Shown: positions 27,101 through 35,400 of the stretch, in pieces
Layout of the letters: each line of letters opens with the position of its first letter
Position numbering within the stretch: position 1 is the stretch's first letter
Assembly (NCBI RefSeq): GCF_036711975.1
Contig: NC_091966.1
Location: forward strand, 30,387,501 to 30,451,500
Direction of reading: 5' to 3'
DNA from: Onthophagus taurus
Taxonomy: Eukaryota; Arthropoda; Insecta; Coleoptera; Scarabaeidae
Length of the DNA stretch: 64,000 nucleotides
Translations under genes and position numbers: made by a program
Notes under the pieces: model-generated
Told to the model about the DNA's origin: nothing
What the model saw: only the letters and a program-made list of their open reading frames with translations
Database searches by the model: none

Positions 27101-30100
27101 TCAAGACTCAGCGACCAAATGGAAACGTCTAAACATCAAATTGTAGTTTTAAAAGAAGAAAGTAAGTAAATTAATAATTTTTTTGGAATGTTGCTAACCA
27201 CGTATTGCAATATGAGTTCGTTAAATAGCACTTTATCATTGCATTATTTAATGGAAACATATTTTACTTATTATTTCATTTATTGTGCATCCAATTTAAT
27301 AAGAAAAATCATCGGCTTTTACTAAGAAGTTTTGTTTTTGTTGGGGGAATGTGTCTGAATGTGAAATATCAACTGGTAATTCTGGTTTGAATATTGGCTA
27401 CCAGAGTATCAGCTGGTATTGGCACGCTCGGCCACAAAATGCCACATCCACTCATAGCCGGTCATTATTAAAAAAAATTGAAGATAATAATCCAATCTTT
27501 ATGTTGTATCCATTTGTCAAGCTTATTTATATTTTATTTTTTATTACCAGGCACCGCATCTGCACTAACTGTATTTTTCTAATCTCATATAGTAGCTGTG
27601 ATGTGTCATTAACCTCAAGTTACTACATGAGATATTGAAAACTTGCAGTACTTTTTCACGTCACGTATTTCTTCTTATTTTTTATTTTATTTTTATTTTA
27701 GTGTTTATGTAGTTTTTATCGTATATTTACCGCTTTTGCATATTTGGCTTTGTAGTGGATGTGAATATATTTTTTTTGCAATTACTTTAAGGTATTTACG
27801 TGATAATTTTGATTAATATAATTTAATGGTTTTTATTTTTGTCAAATCCGTTAAATTTATCTTTGACTAATTGATTGCTTTTGGGTGAGGCGATTAAATC
27901 AATGTTTTGACATTTCACAGTTTTATAAGTTATTATTATTTACAAGTTACAGTCTTATGAAAAATGCCGTCACACATTGACAAATGTTGTTATTGGTGTT
28001 TGATGACAATCGTTTCCTAAATGTTTTAATTTTTAGCATAAAGTGAGCCTTAATTGCCAAGCGTTTTGAATTGCCATATAACTATACAATGGGTAATCAT
28101 CTATTCAATGTTCGAGGGACTGTTTTGATTGCTTCTGATAATGCCATCCATGTTTTCATCGCACAAATTATCATGTACCCTTGCAGAACTAGTACTGATT
28201 TCTTTTGTGAACTCTTTTTACCATCCGAACTACATTAACATTAACAGCTTTTGAGGTTGTAGAAACCACATTGTTATCATTCCAAGAAATAATTGTTTGA
28301 TTTTTATCTAAATCGGTTCTAAAGTCGTGAGTACCAAGCGCGGTCTTTCTCATTTTGTTGGCCCATTTGGATGGATTGATTGTCTAATTGCTGTTTATAG
28401 TATTTGTGCTCCAAATACTCTTTATACTAGCACCTACACCGTAATTGTTTTTTGATGGTAATGTTTGCAAATGCAGCCAAATCATATTTTAGCCATGGTG
28501 TCTAAGTAGGACACTAAGACCCACTTTTACCACCTCTTGATAAATTTATCCCATGGATAAATTCAGATTTTTAACCAATGAGTATAACTATCAATAACTA
28601 TCTCCTAGATAATGGTAATTGTCCCCTAGATAGTTTATCAAGAGGATGGTAAAAGTAGGCATAAGTATTGCAAATTTACCACTGACATAATTTTTTTTTA
28701 TCACATGTAAGCTTTCATTATGTAATAAAATATGTATCTTTAGGAAGATCCAAAACATTTTTCTTCTATGGCATTCGCATCAACTCAATGTAGCGATCTC
28801 AACGAAACATTTGACTGACTTTAATTTTTCATAGTCACATAATAATTTGATTCTGCAACTAAGAAATCAAACATAATTTGATTGAAGAGTTTCAAAAATA
28901 ATAATATCCTTGGTCTCCTCTTGTGGCATATTGGAATTGGGTGCGGCATATTGCAGCAATGTGCAAATCAGTCCGGTTATAAAATTTAGAACTAAAAAAC
29001 GGAATATCTTCGTAGTCTAAGACTTAAGTTGGAAGTTCTATGTCAGCATTTCTTCCACAATTCGAGGAAACTGTTGCATATACACCAAAATAGTCAGGTT
29101 TGTTAAGAACACATATAATATGCGGAAAAATTCTGTTCATAAAAACAGTGCATGGGAAATAACTAACTTTACGAGAGCAATTCCGCATCCTGTATTCTCA
29201 TAAACCGCTCCGTGTGATGGCCGTTAAAGTGTATCTCAATATTTATAGGACATCCTTGTATATGTTTGACTCGTCTAACACTTCAGAGACACATCTAACG
29301 TTTCGAATGTCCTAGAGCAGGGATTCTAAAGCTGTGGTACCCGTATCACTGGTGGTACTTGGCTGCTGTCGTGATGGTACGCGATTTTATTACATTTAAT
29401 TGCATAAACATATTCCCAACGATTTTTCATAAACATAACAGGTTTGGCACGAATATCTCAATAATTTTTATTATAAGGAAATATATATTCTGTTGAAACA
29501 TTGTTGTAACTCAGTTGATATTATCAATATATAGATATAGATTATAAATAAATAGATATAGTTCATCTTGTATTTCACTATGACCAGTTTAACCACCATT
29601 CAATGATTCACTAATTACTACGTCGCGTCAAAACTGTATGTTTGAAAGTTAAACTATGTCTGGAATTAAGTTTCGTTGTAGCAATTGGTATTGAAGTCTT
29701 TATATTATTATTTTGCAAACCTTTTTTGAAAGCAGGACGCCGTTATAGCCAATTTCTCCCCACAATCTTCTTAATGTCATCTAGCAATCTCCGTTGTAGT
29801 CTTTCCACACTTCGATGTATTATACTGGGCCTTCCATGGATGATCTTTTTCGGCCATCTTATGCTGGTCTTGCATTGTCACATCAGGCCAGCAATCCACA
29901 CCACTGCATTTGTGATCTTAGTACGCATTCTATCTCTGAGTCTGATTCCCAGCTTCATTTCTCTTTGGTTTGTCCTTAGCTTGTTGGCACATTTTTCCGT
30001 GGCGCAGTGGTTTCCAGACCACATGCTGTTACCGATAGTACTCAGAATTCGAACATTTTCCGTTTCAGGTTAATAGGCATAGCTGGGGTTTTGAGGTCAA

Positions 30101-32181
30101 TTCTATTCTTCTTATTATTTCGGTGATCTGGTTTTCTTTGCCCAGCTTGATATCCTGACCAAGGTAGGTGTAGGATGCTATAACTTCTATAATATGATTT
30201 TCGATCGAAAACTGGGGAGTGTACGGACTCAAGATCTTTGCATTTGAAGGTTCATCCTTTTAGACCCATCTCTGCTGATACTTTATAGAGCTGCTCGAGT
30301 ATATTTTTGAACTTCTCTATCAATACGATGTCGTCCGTGAATTTCAGGTGATTTAGGTAAGTGCCGTCGATATTGATACCTTTCTTCTCACAAGATATTT
30401 TCTTGAAGATGTCATCCAGTGCCAACGTGAATAGTTTGGGTGATATCGTGTCTTTCTGTCGAACACCTCTCTCAACTGGGATTTTCTCCGTCAGCATGTC
30501 CTCATCCCGTTTGATCTGTAATGTTGCATTAAGTGATAATCTTAATATTAAGCATATTATTGTTTATAATTTACATTTTCACAATTTTCATCTTTAGAAT
30601 CTATGAACACCAAGTGTAGGGTGGTAATCTACTCTGTTGTCTTCTCGATTGGCATATGCGTGACTTGGAGGTAGTCTATCGTGCTATAGGTTTTTCTAAA
30701 GCCCCTTTGTTCGACTGGTTGATAGAATTTGTTGGTTGAGCGGTTTGTAATTATACTTGTTAACAATTTGTAGAAGATTGCGCAGGCGCCTTTTTTGAAC
30801 AGCAGAATACCTTCTACATTCCTCCACGTCGTTGGAATCATCTGTTCCTGCAGGCATCTGTTCAAGAGGAGCATAAGGATGCCTCTTTTAGTGGATTCTT
30901 TCCCATCTTGAACATTTCATCTGCCACTCTGTCTTCTACAGATGCCTTTCTGTTCCTCATCCTTCTTAAAGCAGCTCGCAGTTTATCACTATCTGTGGTA
31001 TCTCTTCTGAGCCCACATTTACGATGTTCCTCCTCTTATCGTTTACTATATTGTTTGGCGCCGCGCTGTTTAATTTGCAGTAATAGTTCTCGACGATTTG
31101 CTTTGTGCCTAATTTTCGCGTTTAAAAGTCTTTGGTCGCTGCCAGTATTAAATCGGTTGAGGACTTTGATATCCGCACAAATCTCTTTGTTGTTGGTGAA
31201 CTGCAATTAGATATAAGCCAATTTTTTTCCTTTGATTTAGGAAACATTTATACATCAGCTGTTTATATGGTATGAAAATAAACCTCATGGGCAGTTTTGT
31301 TATATCAATGAACATATGACACAAATTTTAAGAAATTTTGACTAAATTAATATTTTTATTCAAAACTACTCGGTTTATAAAGATTATTAGTGACGAGATA
31401 TCTTTTTATAATTTATATTTAATAATAATTCTTAATTTTCAGTATTTTTCTTTTTCGGAAGCATGTATTAGCATGAATCAGCATGAAAAGAAAGGTTACG
31501 TTGAGAGTATTACTTCAGGTACTGGTGTTGATTAAAATAATCAGTCCCTGAGTAAGACTTGCAATATAACACTTTCAATTGCATCCTTATTTATATCCAC
31601 ATATGGTTTTAATGGTTTTTAATTAATTCATTCATAAACTAATTTTTCGAATTCAGAATAATTTTGTGATTTCAGATGATAAACTACGAGAAAAATTAAG
31701 AAAAACCGAAGAAAATCAAAACGCATCTGGCAGCCAAGAGACGAAAGTGGATAAGATGTTGGTTAAAAATTTAGTTGTTGGGTTTATTACGTCAAATAAT
31801 ATTACTTTGAATAAAGACCAACATCAAATATTGAAAATAATCTCGACCGTTCTTGATTTTAATCAACAGGATAACGAAAAGGTTAAATTAAATAAAAATA
31901 ATCAAGGTTCTTGGCTTGGCGCAATTTTACACCCAAATGTTTTATCTCAAAATCAAGGGATGTCTCAAGAATCGTTATCGCAAGCTTTCGTCCGATTTTT
32001 AGAAAACGAATCAACACCAAGACAACTACCAAAACTGCTCAATCCCGATTTACCACTAGAACAACCTGGTACACCACAACCTTTATTATTAAACGAAGTT
32101 GTTCTACCTACGTTTGCTGATTTTGGACAAAATAGAAATTCCAGCTCCATTCTTAAAGATGTATTAAAAGATAATAATTAG
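3067..32181 (+). CDS. Gmap: Golgin GMAP-210/TRIP11 homologue, six coding exons
   Basis: Golgi microtubule-associated protein 210 family: a long coiled-coil tether on cis-Golgi membranes that captures curved vesicles and binds Arf-type GTPases. Coding exons read by eye: 3067-3166, 3285-3352, 10750-10812, 23979-26847, 26958-27161 and 31676-32181. All are bounded by AG and GT, and the phases fit throughout, giving 3810 bases or 1269 residues. The N-terminus is a short amphipathic stretch starting MSWLN, as in Drosophila Gmap. The middle is almost unbroken coiled coil, rich in E, K, L and N. The C-terminal 170 residues resemble the GRAB region. This is shorter than vertebrate TRIP11 (about 2000 residues). 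Introns 3 (13.2 kb), 1 (7.4 kb) and 5 (4.5 kb) are packed with dead transposons. The stop lies about 250 bases before the next gene on the same strand. The exon structure is seen in the sequence; the family assignment rests on the two termini. Confidence 0.88.
4200..4221. repeat. Perfect 22-base palindrome
   Basis: TTAATATATTC followed directly by its reverse complement, in Gmap intron 1. It is AT-rich, so chance is possible. It could extrude as a small cruciform. Confidence 0.6.
5073..5725 (-). pseudogene. hAT-superfamily transposase C-terminal relic
   Basis: The minus strand encodes a 166-codon open piece (5725 down to 5225) containing LNQYFPDIENRYALSWI, typical of the C-terminal half of hAT transposases of the SCAND3/ZBED5/FAM200 type. 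After a short break, another frame at 5160-5073 encodes CESGFSTLISIKTKSRNRL and a stop, the hallmark end of this family (the dimerisation region). The shift between the two pieces shows it is broken. The N-terminal zinc finger and catalytic aspartates are not visible upstream. It lies in Gmap intron 1, antisense to the gene. Confidence 0.72.
5880..5921. repeat. Perfect 19-bp hairpin with 4-base loop
   Basis: The arm 5880-5898 (GCGATCTTGGTGTAGCAAT) is exactly complementary to 5903-5921, with the loop AACC between. It lies 155 bases from the hAT relic, on the side of its lost N-terminus. It may be an internal part of that element or an independent foldback. Confidence 0.85.
6655..7290 (+). pseudogene. 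Non-LTR (LINE) reverse transcriptase relic
   Basis: Plus-strand frames, with interrupting stops and shifts, read through the C-terminal half of a LINE reverse transcriptase: RQGDGLMTCLFN, then ILCYADVVLF (the YADD box with its second aspartate replaced by valine), then SFNYLGLTISS, and near 7230 HVDRMGENRLA, a common C-terminal motif of insect LINEs. Several stops and the altered catalytic box show it is dead. No endonuclease or poly(A) tail was found. The similarity is to family motifs only; the exact clade was not resolved. Confidence 0.7.
7291..9249. other. Gmap intron 1, no recognisable content
   Basis: AT-rich sequence. The minus-strand open frame at 7295-7582 shows no domain. I see no repeat structure, splice-ready exon or RNA gene here. 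Confidence 0.35.
9250..10413 (+). mobile_element. Tc1/mariner-like element with long terminal inverted repeats, decayed
   Basis: The left end TACAGGGTGATTTATAAC and its reverse complement at the right end (10396-10413) define the element. The match continues inwards for about 75 bases with a few mismatches. A second matched block, GAGAACCGCTGAT, lies about 310 bases from the left end but only about 110 from the right, so the left arm has gained roughly 200 bases. Inside, 9705-9880 reads NEEYVDVLIVYGAAGENAAH, the helix-turn-helix start of the insect mariner-like transposases often labelled DUF4817, and then breaks at a stop. The catalytic part is missing, so the element is non-autonomous. A TA target-site duplication is plausible at the ends. 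Confidence 0.8.
10578..10600. repeat. Solo mariner-like terminal repeat end
   Basis: TACAGGGTGTTTCTGTAAGT resembles the ends of the element just upstream but differs after the first nine bases. I found no partner end nearby. It is probably the stub of another TACAGGGTG-type element. Confidence 0.45.
10750..10812 (+). CDS. Gmap: Gmap exon 3 (21 codons)
   Basis: A small in-frame exon encoding IRELRKLNKEFQEKSV and five more residues, with acceptor TTTACAG and donor GTAAGT. Both flanking introns are phase 0, so skipping it would keep the frame. The heptad pattern fits the start of the coiled coil. Confidence 0.85.
11884..11964 (+). promoter_or_regulatory. Possible internal promoter and untranslated first exon
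   Basis: A TATAAAA box at 11884-11890 is followed by an unusually CpG-rich stretch (CGCGCGG inside 11918-11930) and then a perfect donor context, CAAG|GTATGT, at 11965. It lies near the start of the 13-kb intron 3 of Gmap, on the sense strand. It could begin a shorter Gmap transcript or a nested transcript. There is no transcript evidence, and the call rests on composition and the splice consensus only. Confidence 0.35.
11970..17950. other. Gmap intron 3, left half: no gene recognised
   Basis: About 6 kb of AT-rich DNA. A TACAGGGTG end occurs at 15813 without a partner. A 21-base near-palindrome with GGAGAATAGC arms sits at 16930-16950. The open frames at 15532-15837 and 17326-17532 have no domain or splice support. 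The segment 15450-15800 is less AT-rich than its surroundings and may be an unrecognised repeat. Confidence 0.4.
17960..18244 (+). promoter_or_regulatory. CpG- and GTC-rich block ending at a strong splice donor
   Basis: 17960-18060 is dense in CGTCGTCG-type triplets, rare in this AT-rich window. The sequence continues to TTTAG|GTGAGT at 18245. This is the look of a promoter with a non-coding first exon. The minus-strand arginine-rich open frame here (17843-18142) is a by-product of the triplet repeat. It may be a second internal start site for Gmap or a nested transcript. Unproven. Confidence 0.35.
19269..19300. repeat. Perfect 32-base palindrome
   Basis: TAGAAACTCATTATGA is followed directly by its exact reverse complement, with no spacer, in Gmap intron 3. 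This is much longer than expected by chance even in AT-rich DNA. The matching stops sharply on both sides. No surrounding element was recognised. Confidence 0.85.
19930..21300 (-). pseudogene. hAT-like (DUF659-type) transposase relic
   Basis: The minus strand at 20530-20370 reads CSYGCSAHLLNLFCNDLEV and then VFQIWKHFRNNHLARAE, the middle part of hAT transposases in which a conserved AHLLNL block precedes the long insertion region. Many stops and shifts interrupt it. More weakly related text continues on both sides (about 21300 down to 19930), and the outer limits are estimates. It lies in Gmap intron 3, antisense. A perfect 11-bp hairpin (arm ACGAAGCTATG, loop GTAT) at 20018-20043 sits inside it. 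Confidence 0.5.
22760..23110 (-). pseudogene. Jockey/CR1-type reverse transcriptase fragment
   Basis: The minus strand reads QPGFRPEYRYTTPLLDTIDV followed by FRETDNGLTTVMV, matching the QSGFR..HST..AL motif region of Jockey- and CR1-type LINEs. An upstream ISCSQIISKVIE piece is in another frame. Stops and shifts make it a relic. It is about 350 bases long, antisense in Gmap intron 3. Confidence 0.6.
23979..26847 (+). CDS. Gmap: Gmap exon 4: main coiled-coil exon (956 codons)
   Basis: A single 2869-base exon from the acceptor TATTTCAG (ends 23978) to the donor GTAAAT at 26848. It encodes continuous E/K/N/L-rich heptads with few prolines, interrupted only by a short less-charged stretch (FKKFMDYPLPVETNTF) around exon residues 175-200. 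Coiled-coil golgins use such rods to reach out from the membrane. The first codon is AAT, so the exon needs upstream exons or an internal start. The open frame reads a further 38 bases past the donor, but that tail is intronic. Confidence 0.92.
26958..27161 (+). CDS. Gmap: Gmap exon 5
   Basis: Encodes 68 codons of charged coil that continue exon 4 in phase 1 across a 110-base intron. It ends at the donor GTAAGT at 27162. The next exon is 4.5 kb away. Confidence 0.85.
28070..28440 (-). pseudogene. piggyBac-type transposase relic
   Basis: The minus strand at 28340-28215 reads RTDLDKNQTIISWNDNNVVS followed by TSKAV and VKRVHKRNQ. This matches the RG.. / D.....WKD.K.V..LS / V.R..K part of PGBD-like piggyBac transposases, shortly before the conserved YN..MGGVD box, which is degenerate here (HDNLCDENMDGI). 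Shifts and stops are present. It lies in Gmap intron 5, antisense. Confidence 0.6.
28511..28668. mobile_element. Short MITE-like foldback (about 160 bases)
   Basis: The left arm (about 28512-28545, containing ACTTTTACCACCTCTTGATA) and the right arm (about 28633-28668) are inverted copies with a few mismatches and a one-base gap, flanking roughly 90 bases of AT-rich centre. There is no coding content. The size and structure fit a miniature inverted-repeat element. Confidence 0.65.
29655..31215 (-). pseudogene. RTE-like LINE relic (endonuclease end plus reverse transcriptase)
   Basis: On the minus strand, from 31210 downwards: NRFNTGSDQRLL (end of the endonuclease), then 30874-30629 with a degenerate reverse-transcriptase start (WRNVEGILLFKKG), then 30497-30252 with RGVRQKDTISPKLFTLAL and YLNHLKFTDDIVLI. 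The last is the FADD box with alanine changed to threonine but both aspartates kept. RTE-clade elements carry GVRQGDTISPKLFTAAL and YLNHLRFADDIVL here. About 120 non-coding bases at 30500-30625 interrupt the gene, and stops are frequent. It lies in Gmap intron 5. Confidence 0.75.
31338..31535 (+). pseudogene. Possible exon-1 relic of the downstream tandem gene family
   Basis: An open stretch ending in LYLIIILNFQYFSFSEACI and then SMNQHEK. It resembles the signal-peptide region of the gene at 40544 (LFSIIILIFQYSNACI, then TVSHDE) in both hydrophobic core and the AC-I cleavage region. There is no ATG before the hydrophobic core, and a stop follows 23 codons after it. It lies in the last Gmap intron, 1.1 kb upstream of the first tandem paralogue. 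It may be a dead third copy's N-terminus, or a lost or alternative first exon of the 32436 gene. A splice-like AG at 31441-31442 and GT at 31519 are present. Confidence 0.4.
31676..32181 (+). CDS. Gmap: Gmap exon 6: C-terminal GRAB-like region
   Basis: The last exon, joined in phase 1 after the acceptor GATTTCAG. After a short charged linker it encodes KNLVVGFITSNNITLNKDQ followed by ILKIISTVLDF. This resembles the GRIP-related Arf-binding (GRAB) domain of GMAP-210, which binds Arf1-type GTPases at the Golgi. It is followed by SWLGAI and a proline-rich acidic tail. The stop TAA is at 32179-32181. Confidence 0.87.
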
Positions 32182-32298
32182 CATTTATGTATATGTATAA
32201 TTGATGAAAACCGCCCGCTTATATTATTAACTTCAGATTTTATTATAAATTTGAGTATGGTATATTTTGTAATTTAACTCTATGTAAATATTGTATTT

Positions 32299-32304
32299 AA
32301 TAAA
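32299..32304 (+). terminator. Poly(A) signal, likely for Gmap
   Basis: AATAAA 118 bases after the Gmap stop, followed by another AATAA run, and 132 bases before the next gene's start codon. Confidence 0.55.
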
Positions 32305-32435
32305 TAATAAATCAATTCCAGATATAGTTTGAAATTATTTTCACAAATACCAAAAAGTTTAAATTAATCACTTGTCAAATGTATGTCAAGCTGAAATAAT
32401 TATACAACTTAATCAAAATTTAATACTTGCTAATA

Positions 32436-35400
32436 ATGATGTTTATGTGGGTTCAAATCCTTGAACTTATAATTAATTCAATGTCGTCCAGTCCAAACTA
32501 TAAGTTATATACTCAAAGTTTAGATTTAGCAAAAAGTGTTGATCAGTTTTCCAGAACTGCACTGGATTTTGAAGGAATTCCCAAAAGGATTACACAGGAT
32601 GAACAACTCATTAAGAAAGTACTCGAAAAGTGTGAAATGATTCATAAGGAAATGTTGCAAGCAATTTACGGAATCGATAAAAAAATAAAAAATATTCAAG
32701 AATCTATCTCATATGATATAGAATTAAAATTGTTTAATAATCATCAGGTGAATCGATTCACAACGAAATTCGATAACTTTATAAATGGTACAAAACAAAT
32801 TGACTATCTTTACACTCAATTTATGAAATTTTATAAAGATTCAACTCTATACAATTTAAAATCACGTCAGATATTTATCGATGCTTGTTTTAATTTAGAA
32901 GATGGTCTAAATTCCACATTATATTTTATGTCAAAAATGTTGGTTGAAGATGGAGGAGCATTTAACTTAATTACTGGGAATGTGATTAAATGTAGTAGAA
33001 TTAGCGAAATTATTGTAAATATTTAACATTTTGTAGACGGTTGAACAACACATTTTAGCGACGCGAAGATTATCAACGTTGGAATATCTATATAATTTAG
33101 TTGCTTATTTCGTTACGATTGAAATTAAAGCTGCGTTAACGATAACCGGTGCTAAAAGAATTGCAATTTTAACAGATTCAGGTGAATATGTTTATGATGA
33201 ATATTATAGGGTCTCTGCTAACTTAATTCTTTCAATATAAACATATAATATATGATTATCAACAAAGGTCTCTGTTACTACCCAATAATATCTCCCTGAA
33301 TCACCAGTATGTTATTTCATAAATGTTTTCGAAAGAATTTCATTGATAATTTATTTGGTTAGTATTAATATTATAATTTTTAATTGTTTTTTTAAGATAA
33401 GGATTATGAAGAGGATTATAACAAATATATGAAATATGTACCGTTGAGAATCATTTCGGTAATTATTTCACTTTTAACATATGCTCCAAAATGTAGTGGG
33501 AGATACTGGGTTTATGATACCCATAAATATAGAATTGGTATGTAGTTTTTATAAATTAGTAATAATACATAACTTATTGATTTTTTAGGGCATAAGTACG
33601 TAGCTTTTAATAATTTTTTGAAAGGATTTTATTATCGTGATACATCCTGTTCATATGCTGGTCAACCGATAAACTCTACTGGAAGTAACATCGAGTAAGT
33701 GTAATCTATTATTTTAATTACATTAAATTAACTGTTTTCTAAAACATCCTCTTTAAATTTTATAATGTGAAAATAGTTGTGAGATATGCATATTTCTCTC
33801 CAAGCACTTACATGTTATAGATAGCTCTGTAATTTGTTAGCTTGGCGTGTCTATTTTTCCAACTTATTTCAAAAGGCAAACATATTTTGATGTAACTAGC
33901 CAAACATTTTCTAAACTGCTGCAAAACGGCAAAATATCCAGATGTTTTCCGCATTTTCTTGAAACTTCTAAATATGCAGATCTGTCTCTTATGTATAATA
34001 GTGCAGTATAGCAGCTTCTTCACCAATTATGGTATCAAAACGATGGCGGCCCTGCTCATTATTATTTACAATTAATTATTTACGTTTCGTTATTTACAAT
34101 AACGAAATTGAAAATATAAATCAGCTGAAGCTTTTTTCAGCATAACTACCCACTTCCTGTACTATCCATATATTGCGAGATGTATGAAATTCCTGGTATA
34201 CACGTTTATAGTTTGGGGCAGAAGGGTTTTAAATTTACATAGCTTATAGTGCTCAATGAATCATGTTTTGCCATGGTACAGTACCCCTATTACAAATAAA
34301 GGAGTCTGCAAAATTTCCATTTTAGTCATTGCTGTATTGATGTAGTGCCAGCACTGTACATGAAGGTTGAACAATCGAGTCTACTTTACTCAAACATGCT
34401 GATATGACCATCTCGCATATCCGACATTATGATACCATTATTGCAAAAGCATGTTTTTCGAATAACATCCCTATTCTTGGATAAGGTTTTGATAAATTTG
34501 GTTGTAGTGGAATCGTCAGCTCATTCAATGATGACTGACTAAAAATTGATGCATCATTCCTACGGCCATTTGCTCCAAATATATCAACTTCAGTGAAGAA
34601 GACTAAGCTAAATTTATAAAATATAATAATAATATATATGAAATTATTTCTTTTGTATTTGAAAAACTATTAAGCTTCGTGTGTAGGGTTGAGAATTAAT
34701 ATGTGCTTTCCCGATTAAAACATGAAGCACCCTGTATAATGCTGAACATTTGATTACTCCACGAGTAATGCGATATATCAACCTGAGACCCATGAGAAGA
34801 AAAGCACATGAAGTGAATACAGTTAGCAAATCAGCTATGGCAGCTGAATAGAATCATTAAAGTCATCCTCGAATAATTTGAGTTGTCCGACTCTTCTCAA
34901 TGACGCTACAATCTCGTAGTTTTACTGAAGAATCAATGAATAGCTGTCGCTAGTAGCTAAAAGAAGTATTAGTAACTTAAGTAATGCTGAAAGAACATTT
35001 TTTTCTAGGAGATGTTCAATTGACTCATGAAAATTTGTAAATATAATTTTGTAACATTGCATATTTTATCTGTTACAGCCGTAGTGAATGTGAAGTGGAA
35101 AATTTTAATTCATGTAATGGAACTCTTCATTGTTTACCAAATTCAGAAACTTCATCTTCTGTAGATATATGTTATAATGTACGTAAACGGTTTTTTTTTT
35201 TAATGGAAATATGTTTTAATTTATGTGAGTTTTAGGCCGAGGGTAAAAATAGCAATTACGAATACGTGGTGATAAATAAAACTGGTACGAAGGATTGCAG
35301 TAGTACAAAAATATCTTATAAACCCAACGCAAAATGTATTGATTGTTTCTGCTATTGCGAAGAGTCTGAAGTAAATGTTCACATATATTTCAGTTTAGAC

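Noticed and set aside
31443-31518. Extra Gmap exon between exons 5 and 6
   Set aside because: Its 76-base length would break the phase 1 to phase 1 join, and its text matches gene B rather than a coiled coil.
33808-34829. Minus-strand frames in intron 4 of gene A as a gene
   Set aside because: Neither frame has a family motif I recognise; more likely decayed repeat.
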